Assembly: GCF_014695375.1 (NCBI RefSeq) | Contig: NZ_JACJOG010000012.1 | Location: forward strand, 1 to 64,000 | Reading direction: 5' to 3' | Source: Coleofasciculus sp. FACHB-T130 | GTDB taxonomy: Bacteria > Cyanobacteriota > Cyanobacteriia > Cyanobacteriales > FACHB-T130 | DNA: 64,000 bases | Shown: positions 52,683-61,589 of the stretch, piece by piece | How positions within the stretch are numbered: the first letter of the stretch is position 1 | How the letters are laid out: each line of letters starts with the position of its first letter | Notes under the pieces: model-generated | Databases searched by the model: none | What the model saw: only the letters and a program-made list of their open reading frames with translations | What the model was told of the DNA's origin: nothing | Position numbers and translations under genes: made by a program

Positions 52683-53300
52683 TTAGTCAGCGGCAAGTGC
52701 TGCTTTCGTTCTTTGCCCAACGATTCCGTCAGCGAATAGCCCTCTGCTCTGCTGAAATCCGGTGACGGAGGTCTCGGTCAACCGACCATAGTATCCAGTA
52801 ATTGGCCCGTTGTAATAGCCCAAGGCTTTCAAAGTATTTTGAAGCCTCGTTACGGAGGAACCGCTGCTGCCGCGTTTCAGGGTGCTGCTGCCAAAACCAC
52901 CCCCCGTAATCGGTTCATCATAATTACCACCCCGATTTTCTAGAGCTGCTAGAGTTCGGGAGCCTGCAACGCCATCGGCTCTCAGTCCAACTGCTCGCTG
53001 AAAACTGCTGACGGATGCCTGCGTCAATTGACCGTAGTATCCAGTAACCGGGCCGTTATAGAAGCCTGCGATTTTTAGATTTCTCTGAAGCGTGGCGACT
53101 TGAGAACCGCTATTCCCTCTCTGGAGTGCTAATGCATGACCGGCTGTCCCGATAACGGATAAGGCAAGGGCAACGGATAGTAATCGAATCCATGCTGAAC
53201 TTGGAAGCGGGTTCCGATTTTGGAACAATTTAAATTGGTGAGGCTCCGAGTTAGGGTCTTCGTAATTGGCAGATAAATGAAGATATGCAAGAGTTTCCAT
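52683..53300 (-). CDS. Exported peptidoglycan-binding protein
   Basis: 205 residues. After a 36-residue polar N-region there is a hydrophobic stretch (IRLLSVALALSVIGTAGHALAL), a likely signal or anchor. Two PG_binding_1 repeats follow (about 60-115 and 137-203), each with GSSGSxVTRLQ or similar and YYGxLTxxSVxxFQ, ending GLFADGIVGQRTKAAL. It would bind wall glycan in the periplasm. It is related to the unexported protein at 25418-25891. A strong terminator follows. Confidence 0.85.
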   Translation of the reverse strand: METLAYLHLSANYEDPNSEPHQFKLFQNRNPLPSSAWIRLLSVALALSVIGTAGHALALQRGNSGSQVATLQRNLKIAGFYNGPVTGYYGQLTQASVSSFQRAVGLRADGVAGSRTLAALENRGGNYDEPITGGGFGSSTLKRGSSGSSVTRLQNTLKALGYYNGPITGYYGRLTETSVTGFQQSRGLFADGIVGQRTKAALAAD

Positions 53301-53544
53301 CGTTTTAGTCGCAGATGATGACTTCGTAGGTCAGACTTAGGCGATCGCTTCCGTGGTTTAGCGGGGGTTAAGTTTTTGGGTCGCATCTCCTCATTGGCAT
53401 TTCACTTGACCAATCACTAAAAAGTGCGATCGCTTTCCCAGATGAATCAGTGATTGATTACCCTTCAACTGGTTGCTCTATATTCAAAGATATGCTTACA
53501 CCTATTCAGTAGCCATCGCCCGTTGAGTTCACCTGATAGGGCGA

Positions 53545-54588
53545 TTAAAAAGTCATCAAGTTGATTCCAATCGAGCGCCCATTTCTAAACCCCAACAGCA
53601 GCAAGATAGCGATCGCTATCCCCAACCAAATCAAAAAGTTATATCGTGTTAACTGCAAGGCTTGTTGAATGCATTCTGCATTGATAGGCTGGAGGTCATC
53701 TCCCAGTAAGGCTTTGTGTTTAGCAACGCCACGATACCAATTTGTGCCCCCCACCTGAACGCCTAAAATTGCCGCATAGGCGCACTCACTCCAGCCAGAG
53801 TTGGGACTAGGATCTTTCGTCGCATCGCGTTGACAAATACTCCAAACATACCCAGGTTTTCTAGATAGTAAAGCCAAGGTAATCACCGTGAATCGGCAGG
53901 GCAACCAAGTCAGGATATCTTCTAATTTGGCACTAAACCAACCCAAATCGGTGTAGGGTGCTTCTCGATAGCCGACCATTGAATCTAGGGTACTGGCGGC
54001 TTTATAGGAAAGGGCGAGAGGAACCGTTCCTAGTAAAGGTAAAAATGCCCCGATAATCGCATAAAAAAGGGGTGCCATTACTCCATCGGTAGCATTTTCT
54101 GTGACGGTTTCCAAAACAGCCCGAAGAATTTCTGTTTTATGAAGATTTTCGGTATCACGCCCTACATATTGGCTTAACTTAGAACGCGCCGCGACAAGAT
54201 CGTTCTCATTTAGAGGTTGCAAGACATCTTCAGCAGCAGCTCTCAAACTTCGACCGGCGAAACAACTGGCGAGTAAAATACTTTCTATCGCAATTCCTAA
54301 AAAAGGATGCACCCAGTTCGCTGCGTGAACGATTAACCACCCCATCCCGTAGCTGCCAGTTATCAGCCCAATTCCTAAAATTACTCCAGCCCATCGGAGC
54401 GTGAGAGGATGACTAAATAATTGGAAAGCCATCTGGCTGTAGCGAGAAATTAGCCAGCCCATGACTCGGACTGGGTGAGGCCAACCCCACGGATCGCCGA
54501 TGATGTAATCAAAAAGGGAAGCGATCGCTAATGATAGGACTGAGGAATGAGAAAGCAGGACTGCGGCAAATAAATCTTGGAAATTCAC
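53545..54588 (-). CDS. cbiB: Adenosylcobinamide-phosphate synthase
   Basis: About 347 residues from a GTG at 54588. The frame is open to an ATG at 54678, but that part overlaps the preceding rrf2 gene in another frame and reads as non-homologous. CbiB/CobD attaches aminopropanol to adenosylcobyric acid in cobalamin (or pseudocobalamin) synthesis. Family hallmarks are LFDYIIGDPWGWPHPVRVMG, NENDLVAARSKLSQYVGRDT, TENATDGVMAPLFYA and the polytopic membrane character. The exact start is uncertain. It lies 34 bases after rrf2. Confidence 0.88.
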   Translation of the reverse strand: MNFQDLFAAVLLSHSSVLSLAIASLFDYIIGDPWGWPHPVRVMGWLISRYSQMAFQLFSHPLTLRWAGVILGIGLITGSYGMGWLIVHAANWVHPFLGIAIESILLASCFAGRSLRAAAEDVLQPLNENDLVAARSKLSQYVGRDTENLHKTEILRAVLETVTENATDGVMAPLFYAIIGAFLPLLGTVPLALSYKAASTLDSMVGYREAPYTDLGWFSAKLEDILTWLPCRFTVITLALLSRKPGYVWSICQRDATKDPSPNSGWSECAYAAILGVQVGGTNWYRGVAKHKALLGDDLQPINAECIQQALQLTRYNFLIWLGIAIAILLLLGFRNGRSIGINLMTF

Positions 54589-54622
54589 AACACCAAAGCT
54601 GCTAGAGATCCGCTGACAGTTT

Positions 54623-55066
54623 CTATACAACAAAACTGGTTTCTTCGCCTTGGGCTGCTTGCCAACTGCGAGCGTCATAGTAAAGGTCTGCCAGTGTAAT
54701 ACTGTACAACGCTTCTTTAAGTTTTTGATGCAATCGGTGCCAAAGTGTAAACGTTACCCAATCCTCAGCAAGCTCTGCATCTGGGGTATGGCGAGGCAGC
54801 GGTTCAATTGTTTCACCGACTGCTTCTAATATTTGTCCTAGGGAAATTTGTGCTGGGACGCGGGATAGTTGATACCCCCCCTGGGCACCTCGAACTGATT
54901 GGACTAACCCAGATCGACGTAACTCTATCAACAATTTTTCCAGATAGGGTGCGGGTAAGTCTTGCCGAGTTGCGATCGCTTTTACAGAAGTTGGTCCATA
55001 CCCAGGTTGTAGACTCAAATCCAGCAGTGCTTTAACACTGTAGTGTCCGCGGGTTGTCAGCTTCAT
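54623..55066 (-). CDS. Rrf2 family regulator without cysteines
   Basis: 147 residues. The winged-helix core is typical: MKLTTRGHYSVKALLDL, LPAPYLEKLLIELRRSGLV and SVRGAQGGYQLSR. No cysteine occurs anywhere in the protein, so it cannot carry the IscR/NsrR Fe-S cluster and must sense something else or act constitutively. It is followed by cbiB in the same direction, so a role in cobalamin or metal control is possible but unproven. The divergent gene across 393 bases is cyAbrB. Confidence 0.9.
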   Translation of the reverse strand: MKLTTRGHYSVKALLDLSLQPGYGPTSVKAIATRQDLPAPYLEKLLIELRRSGLVQSVRGAQGGYQLSRVPAQISLGQILEAVGETIEPLPRHTPDAELAEDWVTFTLWHRLHQKLKEALYSITLADLYYDARSWQAAQGEETSFVV

Positions 55067-55459
55067 ACTGGAAAATATTCCTTAGGGTAATGGATAATTA
55101 GTCAGTGGTCATGAGGCGGTAGTCAATGGAAAAAAAACAGCTCAGAAGCGATCGCTAATGATAGACTAACGACTACCCTACAGCGTACCCCCTTCATTTT
55201 TTCTCAGGTTGATGCTGTGAGGAACTCCGATCATCGAGATGCATCGGTTGTTCGCAAGGCACAGATATTTATGCTTAAGCAAGAACTTGGATTAAAAAGG
55301 TTAGTAGTGAATAAATTATCGATCTTATTGAACTAGCTTTCCCCAATCCGTATGATATAGTTTTATGAGCTGATATAAAGCTAAGCTAAAATTAGCTTAG
55401 AAACAGTCAGGCCAAAACACTGTACACACTCTGTATTCCTTACTTTTCGCTCCAAGTTG
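55067..55459. other. Divergent regulatory region with a palindrome
   Basis: 393 bases between rrf2 and cyAbrB. It contains CTAAGCTAAAATTAGCTTAG (55381-55400), a 9+2+9 inverted repeat 60 bases upstream of cyAbrB, and an ATGATATAGTTTTATGAGC stretch just before. The palindrome could be an operator (for cyAbrB itself or Rrf2) or part of the cyAbrB leader. Confidence 0.4.
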
Positions 55460-55873
55460 ATGAATAAAAAGAAAAAGATCGATCCCTTAACGGGGGAAGC
55501 GCTAGTCAAGAAAGTTAAAGAGCTAGAAAACCTCAGCAAAGAAGAAAAGGCTAGAGCCTGCGGTTACTACACTGTTACCAAAAGCGGTGTGGAGCGGGTG
55601 AATATGATGAAGTTCCTGAATGCTCTCATTGATGCTGAAGGAATTGAGTTAGACGGCAAACAAAATGGTAACGGACGTGGCGGTCGAAGTGCCAGCTACA
55701 AAATTAGCGTGCAATCGAATGGCAACTTACTGATTGGTTCTGCCTACACCAAACAAATGGGTCTAAGGGCAGGGGATGAGTTTGAAATCTCTCTGGGACG
55801 GAAGCACATTCATCTGCGGCAACTGGATAGAGAAGAAGGCGCTGAAGACGAAGAATTGGAAGAGGCATCCTAA
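55460..55873 (+). CDS. cyAbrB transition-state regulator
   Basis: 137 residues from ATG at 55460. The N-terminal part (LVKKVKELENLSKEEKARACGYYTV) and the C-terminal AbrB-like DNA-binding region (YKISVQSNGNLLIG, GLRAGDEFEISLGRKHIHL) match the cyanobacterial cyAbrB family, which globally tunes carbon/nitrogen balance, hydrogenase and stress genes. The GRGGRSASYKI link before the AbrB core is typical. It is not possible to say from this sequence alone which clade (the CalA-like or the second) it belongs to. A terminator shared with the ClC gene follows. Confidence 0.92.
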   Translation: MNKKKKIDPLTGEALVKKVKELENLSKEEKARACGYYTVTKSGVERVNMMKFLNALIDAEGIELDGKQNGNGRGGRSASYKISVQSNGNLLIGSAYTKQMGLRAGDEFEISLGRKHIHLRQLDREEGAEDEELEEAS

Positions 55874-55901
55874 AACTTTAGTTTTAGTTAGCAGTTATTC
55901 G

Positions 55902-55936
55902 TAATGAGTCATTGATTTGTAACCAATGACTCATTA
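55902..55936. terminator. Hairpin between cyAbrB and ClC genes
   Basis: TAATGAGTCATTG (55902-55914) and its complement (55924-55936), a 13-bp stem with loop ATTTGTAAC. It lies between two convergent genes and likely ends both. Confidence 0.65.
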
Positions 55937-55952
55937 ACGATTCTCTGAATTT

Positions 55953-57911
55953 TCAAACTGTTTGCTTGATGGGCGGTAAATTTAACTCTTTCGACGCTGG
56001 ATGGAGGGGAAGATAGCGGCGCAGTGTCTTGCGAGTGGCAGCGACACTATAAGCTAAAGCGATTCCCTCTTGTTCCAGCACACCTAACACTTGTTGGGGG
56101 CGATCGCGGTCAACGACGGGTAACTGGTGGAGACCGCGTGCTGCCATCCGGTCTATCGCTTCTGCTACCGATTCATCAGGGTTTGCATACAGAATTTCAG
56201 TGGTACAGATGTCAGCAACTGGCTGATAAGCCAGATGACTGGTTAAATTGTTCGAGACATTGCAAAGAACGTTGTTTGTTTCTACTGTTTCAGTAGGAGC
56301 GGTAACTGGCGTTCGAGCTGTAGACATTGCTCGATTAATATCCTGTAAAGTGACGATGCCAATTAACTGCTCGGCATCATCAATGACTAAAGCACTGCGG
56401 CAGCGACCATTGGTTAAAGCTAAACCTGCCTCTAATACTGATAAAGAACCACTCAGCATCAAACCTGGTACTTGCATTGCTTCTGCAACTAACATTTGTT
56501 GCAAAATTTCTAACTGCTGGTCTTTCTCCACATTGAGTTCCAGCTGTTGGAGATTTTGACCTTTCGTTGGCGCTGACTTAAAGCGCTCCACCAGCCAAAT
56601 GCTCAAACCGACTGCTGCCATCAGCGGCAAAACAATCCGGTAGTCGCGCGTTAGCTCAAACATCAACAGTATGGCTGTCAGGGGTGCCCTAGCGCTGCCA
56701 GCAAGAACGGCTGCCATTCCCACCATTGCGTAAGCTGGAGGTGCGGCAATCTGAATTGGTGCGCCTGGAAGCATCGCTGCCAGAATTTTTCCATACACTG
56801 CCCCCAAAGAAGCACCGAGGAACATGGCAGGGGCAAAGATACCCCCCACCAAACCGCTACCCAGACTAATCGCCGTCACGATCAGCTTAACCGCTAGCAA
56901 GGCGAGGAGTAACCCTAACGGAAAATCCACATCCTGAAGCATGGCGGCAATCGTTTCGTAACCGATTCCCAGAATTTGGGGCCATTGCAAAGCAACCAAG
57001 CCCAAACAGGCACCACCAATTACTGGACAAAGCGATCGCGGTATCTTTCCCAGCCACTCAAAACCGGCAATCTGTCCCCGAAAGAAACTTCGAGCCAGTT
57101 GAATTGACTGGGTATAGGTCAGCGACACCAAACTTGCTAATACCCCCAATCCCAGATAAAGCGGTAATTCTAGAGGACTACGGACTTCATAGACGGGCAG
57201 CGTAAAAGCTGGTTGGGCACCCAAACCAATCTGAGCAATTAAAGACGCCACAACTGCTGCCAGCAATACGACGCTAACCGCTGAAGTTGCAAAGGTGGTT
57301 CCCAAGACCACCTCTAAGGCAAAGAAAACCCCGGCAATCGGGGCATTAAAACCCGCCGCCAGACCCGCCGCTGCTCCAGCTCCCAGGAGTAACTGCTGCC
57401 TTTCTCTAGAGACTTGCAGCACTTGACCGAGCAGCATTCCAAAATTGCCGCCAATTTCCACGCTCGGCCCTTCTGGGCCTAAAGAGGCTCCACTACCGAG
57501 GGAAACAGCAGCGGCTACCATCTTGGTGACGGGTCGCAGGGGTAGCAACTCTCGAACGCCTTGGGCAGCGGCAATCAGCGAAGAAATACTCGGCCCAAAA
57601 TCGGGCCAAGCAAGACGCATTAAACCGACGATTAATCCTCCCAAAATGGGAATACAAGCTAAAGTCCAGGCACCCCAGCCTCCAATTATCCCCATCACCC
57701 CTTCCAGCATCAAGCTGTGGATGACAGCGATTAAATAGTGAAACGTGACAACGCCCATCCCGGTGCCGGTGCCAATTAGTACAGCCAACAGCAGGACGAC
57801 GCTTTCGGGTGAGGGTTCGAGTCGATTGAGAATTTTAGTAAGACGAGAAGCCGGAGAAGTTGGTGCGGATGATTCCGCCAACAGCACATCTGACAATGGA
57901 GTGGCGCTCAT
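55953..57911 (-). CDS. ClC-type chloride channel/transporter with CBS domains
   Basis: 652 residues. The ClC core holds SLGSGASLGPEGPSVEIGGN (about 135-154), which corresponds to the GxEGP filter segment with its gating Glu, and GLVGGIFAPAMFLGAS (about 355-370). About ten or more membrane helices span residues 30-445. Two CBS motifs follow (about 475-535 and 565-625), which in this family bind adenine nucleotides and regulate the pore. ClC proteins move chloride, some as Cl-/H+ exchangers; the transport type is not decided here. Confidence 0.92.
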   Translation of the reverse strand: MSATPLSDVLLAESSAPTSPASRLTKILNRLEPSPESVVLLLAVLIGTGTGMGVVTFHYLIAVIHSLMLEGVMGIIGGWGAWTLACIPILGGLIVGLMRLAWPDFGPSISSLIAAAQGVRELLPLRPVTKMVAAAVSLGSGASLGPEGPSVEIGGNFGMLLGQVLQVSRERQQLLLGAGAAAGLAAGFNAPIAGVFFALEVVLGTTFATSAVSVVLLAAVVASLIAQIGLGAQPAFTLPVYEVRSPLELPLYLGLGVLASLVSLTYTQSIQLARSFFRGQIAGFEWLGKIPRSLCPVIGGACLGLVALQWPQILGIGYETIAAMLQDVDFPLGLLLALLAVKLIVTAISLGSGLVGGIFAPAMFLGASLGAVYGKILAAMLPGAPIQIAAPPAYAMVGMAAVLAGSARAPLTAILLMFELTRDYRIVLPLMAAVGLSIWLVERFKSAPTKGQNLQQLELNVEKDQQLEILQQMLVAEAMQVPGLMLSGSLSVLEAGLALTNGRCRSALVIDDAEQLIGIVTLQDINRAMSTARTPVTAPTETVETNNVLCNVSNNLTSHLAYQPVADICTTEILYANPDESVAEAIDRMAARGLHQLPVVDRDRPQQVLGVLEQEGIALAYSVAATRKTLRRYLPLHPASKELNLPPIKQTV

Positions 57912-58845
57912 TGATGGAGGTTAACAGGAAAAATGAGAAAAAGCTTAATTTTTATTCATGATTTTCATTGTAACTGCGAGCGATTGGCTATCAGCTTTAA
58001 AAGGCGAACAATTAGGGAAAATTTTGGGTTTTTAGCCTGCATAAACAGAGCATCCGGCATTTTGCTCGTTTTATGGTTTGCATGATGTACAAATTACCTA
58101 TGTGAAAGCTTAATTTCTATCCATAGCGATCGCTATAGATATACTGTTTGCCACTCTCAAACAAAGCCGGTTGAATCAGGAAGCAACCCAACTCGAATCT
58201 GGAGCAGCCATTCAACGTCTGTGTGTGTTGGGGTTGTCTGCTGCTGTGCGTCTGCTTCAATTGCCCAAAGGCTTGAAGATGTTACTCAATCAGCAACAGT
58301 CATCTTCTGTGATTCCCAGCAGCATTGCCTCACAGAGCTTGCACCCACACTTAATGGTCACTTAATAGCCGCATCCCAAAACAACGAACCCTTGTCCTCC
58401 CCTAAGGTTGGCTTAGGCAACTTAATTGCTCTACTAGACGGTTGACTCGGCTAGTAGAGCCAACGGACTACCGAAATTGCCACTCTTTTTCAGGATCTGC
58501 GACAGTTTGATTCTCTGTGTCTCGGTTGGTCTTTAGCTTCTTGCCTAGATGTGTATACACAGTAGTCGCTTGCAAAAGGACGCAGGGGTGGGGTTCCCCC
58601 CTATTTCAGCCAACTGAAATAGGTAAATTTTTTCTACAACCGATCGCAACAATAACGCTAAATTCGGCATTAATCGCTATTAATCGCTGAAATTCAGCTT
58701 AAATTACCTTTAGCATTCATTACCACTTCTCTCCTGGGAATTAGGGCACCAGAGGCAACTTTATTTCTCAAGAACGATACCTCAGCGGGATGAAAAGGAG
58801 AAAATACTGCTCTAAGCATTTTTTCATCAAACTCCAAACACTTCT
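57912..58845. other. Long intergenic region upstream of GH13 genes
   Basis: 934 bases. Two overlapping frames (58171-58365 and 58221-58445) read somewhat protein-like (SATVIFCDSQQHCLTELAP and neighbours) but each is short and starts at TTG or GTG, so at best they are remnants. A hairpin occurs at 58600-58623. The rest is probably promoter and leader of the GH13 gene at 58846. Confidence 0.35.
58600..58623 (+). terminator. Hairpin with T-tract in the GH13 leader
   Basis: CCTATTTCAG (58600-58609) pairs with CTGAAATAGG (58614-58623) around a CCAA loop, followed by TAAATTTTTTC. It looks like a terminator but lies about 220 bases before the GH13 start, so it may end a short upstream RNA or act as a leader attenuator. 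Confidence 0.5.
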
Positions 58846-60498
58846 ATGGCAACTCCGATTGAATTTAATTTATTTGCTCCCTATAACAATGGAGCTGCTT
58901 TAATTGGGGATTTTTCTAACTGGGAAAGCATCCCAATGAAAAAAGGTAATGATGGTTATTTCCGTACCACAGTTGAACTGGAAGATGGAGTTTATCAATA
59001 CAAATTCCGTGTTCAATCCAAATCTTGGTTCTTTGAACCGGATCAATGGATAGAGGTAGTTGACCCCTACGCCACCGATATTGATAATCCCACCCAAAAC
59101 GGTGTTGTGAGAATTAAAGATGGTGAGCGGATTGTGGATACATACGTTTGGCAACATGACGATAAGCCACTGCCAAGCGATCGCGAATTAGTCATTTACG
59201 AATTGCACGTTGGCGACTTCTCCGGTGGTGAAGATGATCCCTACGCCCGAGGCAAATACGAACACGTTGTAGAAAAATTAGATTACCTATGCGAGTTAGG
59301 AGTTAATGCCATTGAGTTAATGCCAGTGAAGGAGTATCCAGGGGACCATAGCTGGGGCTATAATCCTCGTCACTTCTTTGCTACAGAATCCAGTTATGGC
59401 ACAACTGAAGGGTTAAAAAACCTAATTGATGAGTGTCATGGTCGTGGAATTCGCGTCATTATGGACGGAATTTTTAACCACTCAGAAGCAGAAAGTCCAC
59501 TGACGCAAATAGACCACGATTATTGGTACCATCATTCTCCGCGCGACCCTGATAATAACTGGGGGCCAGAGTTTAACTATGAACACTATGATGAAAATCT
59601 AGATCTTAAGCCTGCATGGAAGTTTGTTGGCGATACCGTGCGCTTTTGGATTCAGGAATTTCACATTGATGGCATTCGCTACGATGCAGCCAGACAAATT
59701 GCCAACTACGATTTCATGCACTGGATTGTTCAGGAAGCAAAAAATGCAGCTGGGCCAAAGCCGTTTTACAATATTGCCGAACACATTCCTGAAACCCCCA
59801 GCATTACGAATGTAGATGGACCAATGGATGGCTGCTGGCATGACAGTTTCTATCACTGCATTCTAGAACATATCTGCGGCGATACCTTTGACTTAGAGCG
59901 TCTCAAGGATGCCATTGACTGCAAGCGGCAAGGCTTCATGGGTGCTACGAATGTTGTGAATTACCTGACGAATCACGACCACAATCATGTTTTAGCTGAG
60001 TTAGGCGATCGCGGCATTTTGGATGAAGAAGCATTTAAGCGGAGAAAGTTAGGTTCTGTCATCAATATGACCGCTGTCGGCGTACCTCTGCTGTGGATGG
60101 GTGAAGAGTTCGGAGAGTATAAATACAAAACAACTGAACAAGCAAAAATTGATTGGACGCTCTTAGGTCATGACCTCAATCGCGGGATGTTTGAGTTTAT
60201 CAAAGGCTTGATTCATCTCCGTAAAAATAATCATGCCCTCTACACCGAAAATATTGACTTTATCCATGAAGATCCAGAAGCAAAGGTATTAGCCTACAGC
60301 CGCTGGAATGGCGAGGGTTCTCGTGTTGTCGTTGTTGCAAACTTCTCTGACAATTTCCTAGGAGGCTATCACGTTCCTAACTTCCCCGAAGCAGGAACCT
60401 GGCACGAATGGACTGGCGATTATGATGTCGAAGCAGGGGAGGATGGCATCCAGCTCGACTTAGGAAGTTACGAAGCCAAAGTATTAGTTTGGCAGTAA
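58846..60498 (+). CDS. GH13 alpha-glucan enzyme with CBM48-like N-terminus (copy 1)
   Basis: 550 residues. The N-terminal 105 residues (FNLFAPYNNGAALIGDFSNW, YFRTTVELEDGVYQYKFRV) form a CBM48-like domain of branching/debranching enzymes. The GH13 barrel follows. Catalytic residues are all present: Asp280 (GIRYDA), Glu312 (YNIAEH) and Asp378 (TNHD), with region I MDGIFNH. The protein is too short for standard GlgB (about 750) and is close to the trehalohydrolase/branching-like cyanobacterial group. Likely substrate is glycogen or maltodextrin. Its paralog is at 61590. No signal peptide, so cytosolic. The exact reaction (branching, hydrolysis or transglycosylation) cannot be set here. Confidence 0.82.
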   Translation: MATPIEFNLFAPYNNGAALIGDFSNWESIPMKKGNDGYFRTTVELEDGVYQYKFRVQSKSWFFEPDQWIEVVDPYATDIDNPTQNGVVRIKDGERIVDTYVWQHDDKPLPSDRELVIYELHVGDFSGGEDDPYARGKYEHVVEKLDYLCELGVNAIELMPVKEYPGDHSWGYNPRHFFATESSYGTTEGLKNLIDECHGRGIRVIMDGIFNHSEAESPLTQIDHDYWYHHSPRDPDNNWGPEFNYEHYDENLDLKPAWKFVGDTVRFWIQEFHIDGIRYDAARQIANYDFMHWIVQEAKNAAGPKPFYNIAEHIPETPSITNVDGPMDGCWHDSFYHCILEHICGDTFDLERLKDAIDCKRQGFMGATNVVNYLTNHDHNHVLAELGDRGILDEEAFKRRKLGSVINMTAVGVPLLWMGEEFGEYKYKTTEQAKIDWTLLGHDLNRGMFEFIKGLIHLRKNNHALYTENIDFIHEDPEAKVLAYSRWNGEGSRVVVVANFSDNFLGGYHVPNFPEAGTWHEWTGDYDVEAGEDGIQLDLGSYEAKVLVWQ

Positions 60499-60865
60499 TC
60501 GAAACTTGCTAAAGCCTTGAACAGTAGCTTCTCTTTGCCGCCCTTAAAAAAGCAAAAAACTACTGTGTCTATACAGTGAACCTGCCAGTCTCGTTTTACT
60601 CCCCGTTAGCCGCTGCGCTAATGCTCTGCTATGGCGCAGCGTGGATTGGGGAATTGAATTATTCGTTAATATACTGCCTCACAACTCGAACGGTATTAAA
60701 TGGATAGGTTTAGGAAAACAATTATTTCCTAAAAGAAGTATTGATTAGAGCCTTGCTTTTTAAGAAGCGAAGTTTCAACCCTTACTAGAGGTAAGAGCCG
60801 AAACCCATAAGGCTAATGAAGCAACAACTCTATTAGATACATTGCCTAAAAATCAGTGGATAATT
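60499..60865. other. Intergenic region after first GH13 gene
   Basis: 367 bases holding the end of the GH13 transcript and the 3' side of the small minus-strand gene at 60866. It contains short GC-rich symmetric motifs near 60605-60650 (GCCGCTGCGCTAATG, ATGGCGCAGCG). No other gene is visible. Confidence 0.3.
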
Positions 60866-61099
60866 TTAAGCACTTTTCAGTTGCTGGCTCTGCGTACTGG
60901 GTGCTAAAGCCCAACCTTCGCATCTTAATTTTTGGTAGGTTGCCCAACCCTTAGAACCGCCTGGAACTGGATAGTCTGGTACAGCATATTCGGGAAAAGC
61001 CGTATAAGGTCGCCACGGTTGATTGGGTGCAGTTCGTAAATGCAACAACTTTTCTCCACTGACTCCCATCGCTGGCAACCAACACATTTGTTTCAACAT
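60866..61099 (-). CDS. Small Trp/Pro-rich hypothetical protein
   Basis: 77 residues. AAGGAG six bases before the ATG at 61099 gives an ideal ribosome site, which argues for a real gene. The sequence is Pro/Trp/Tyr-rich (APNQPWRPYTAFPEYAVPDY) with no membrane segment and no recognised family; two cysteines (Cys6 and one in KLRCEGW) stand apart. It lies on the opposite strand between two GH13 paralogs and just downstream of a 31-codon gene, with which it probably forms an operon. Confidence 0.65.
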   Translation of the reverse strand: MLKQMCWLPAMGVSGEKLLHLRTAPNQPWRPYTAFPEYAVPDYPVPGGSKGWATYQKLRCEGWALAPSTQSQQLKSA

Positions 61100-61162
61100 T
61101 TGAAACTCCTTAATTCAACTTAGAAATAATTGATTAATCAGACAATCTCTTTCTAGGAAAAA

Positions 61163-61258
61163 CTAGATAGTAACTGCTGCAAAGCAGTAAGCAAGCATGA
61201 TAAATGCAAGACCGAGACTAAGAGTAGAAAGTAGGGGAATCCATTGTAATGTACTCAT
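61163..61258 (-). CDS. 31-residue single-helix membrane peptide
   Basis: A very short gene found by reading the minus strand. Translation is MSTLQWIPLLSTLSLG then LAFIMLAYCFAAVTI and stop. Residues 5-29 form one hydrophobic helix. AAGGAG lies six bases before the ATG and sits inside a CAGCTC-CTTT-GAGCTG hairpin (61262-61277), which might control its translation. It lies 63 bases upstream of the 77-residue gene on the same strand. It resembles in size photosystem or NDH small subunits but matches none I can name. Confidence 0.6.
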   Translation of the reverse strand: MSTLQWIPLLSTLSLGLAFIMLAYCFAAVTI

Positions 61259-61589
61259 CTTCAGCTCCTTTGAGCTGTTATTTATGACCCGATCTTCCCT
61301 ATTCATCCCTGAATTGACATCTCTCGCTAGCCTTATTTGCAGTCTTTTTAAACCTATCTCTTAAAGTTTAGAAAATAGTTTTTGTCTACTTCTCCAGATA
61401 TAAAAATCCGGAAGTTAGTTAATTTTGTTTTTGAAGATACAAACTTGATTAATGTTCTGCTATTTCTCAAGATAGATAATTCAGTATAATTCATTACTAA
61501 ACTTTAAAATTATAAATGCAGGCTTTAAAAATGTTTGCAAAGAACCATTGGTCAACTAAGTAAGCGAATCTACTTCATTAAAAGCTTTT
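61259..61589. other. Divergent region upstream of second GH13 gene
   Basis: About 330 bases, strongly AT-rich (61340-61540). It should hold the promoter of the second GH13 gene on one strand and that of the two small genes on the other. The only structured element seen is the hairpin over the small-gene ribosome site (61262-61277). Confidence 0.35.

Noticed and set aside
54589-54678. N-terminal extension of cbiB
   Set aside because: It overlaps the 3' end of rrf2 in another frame and family members begin near the LFDYIIGDP segment.
58171-58445. Two overlapping short frames upstream of the GH13 gene, possibly a frameshifted gene
   Set aside because: TTG/GTG starts, no Shine-Dalgarno, no recognisable domain; kept only as a note in the intergenic entry.
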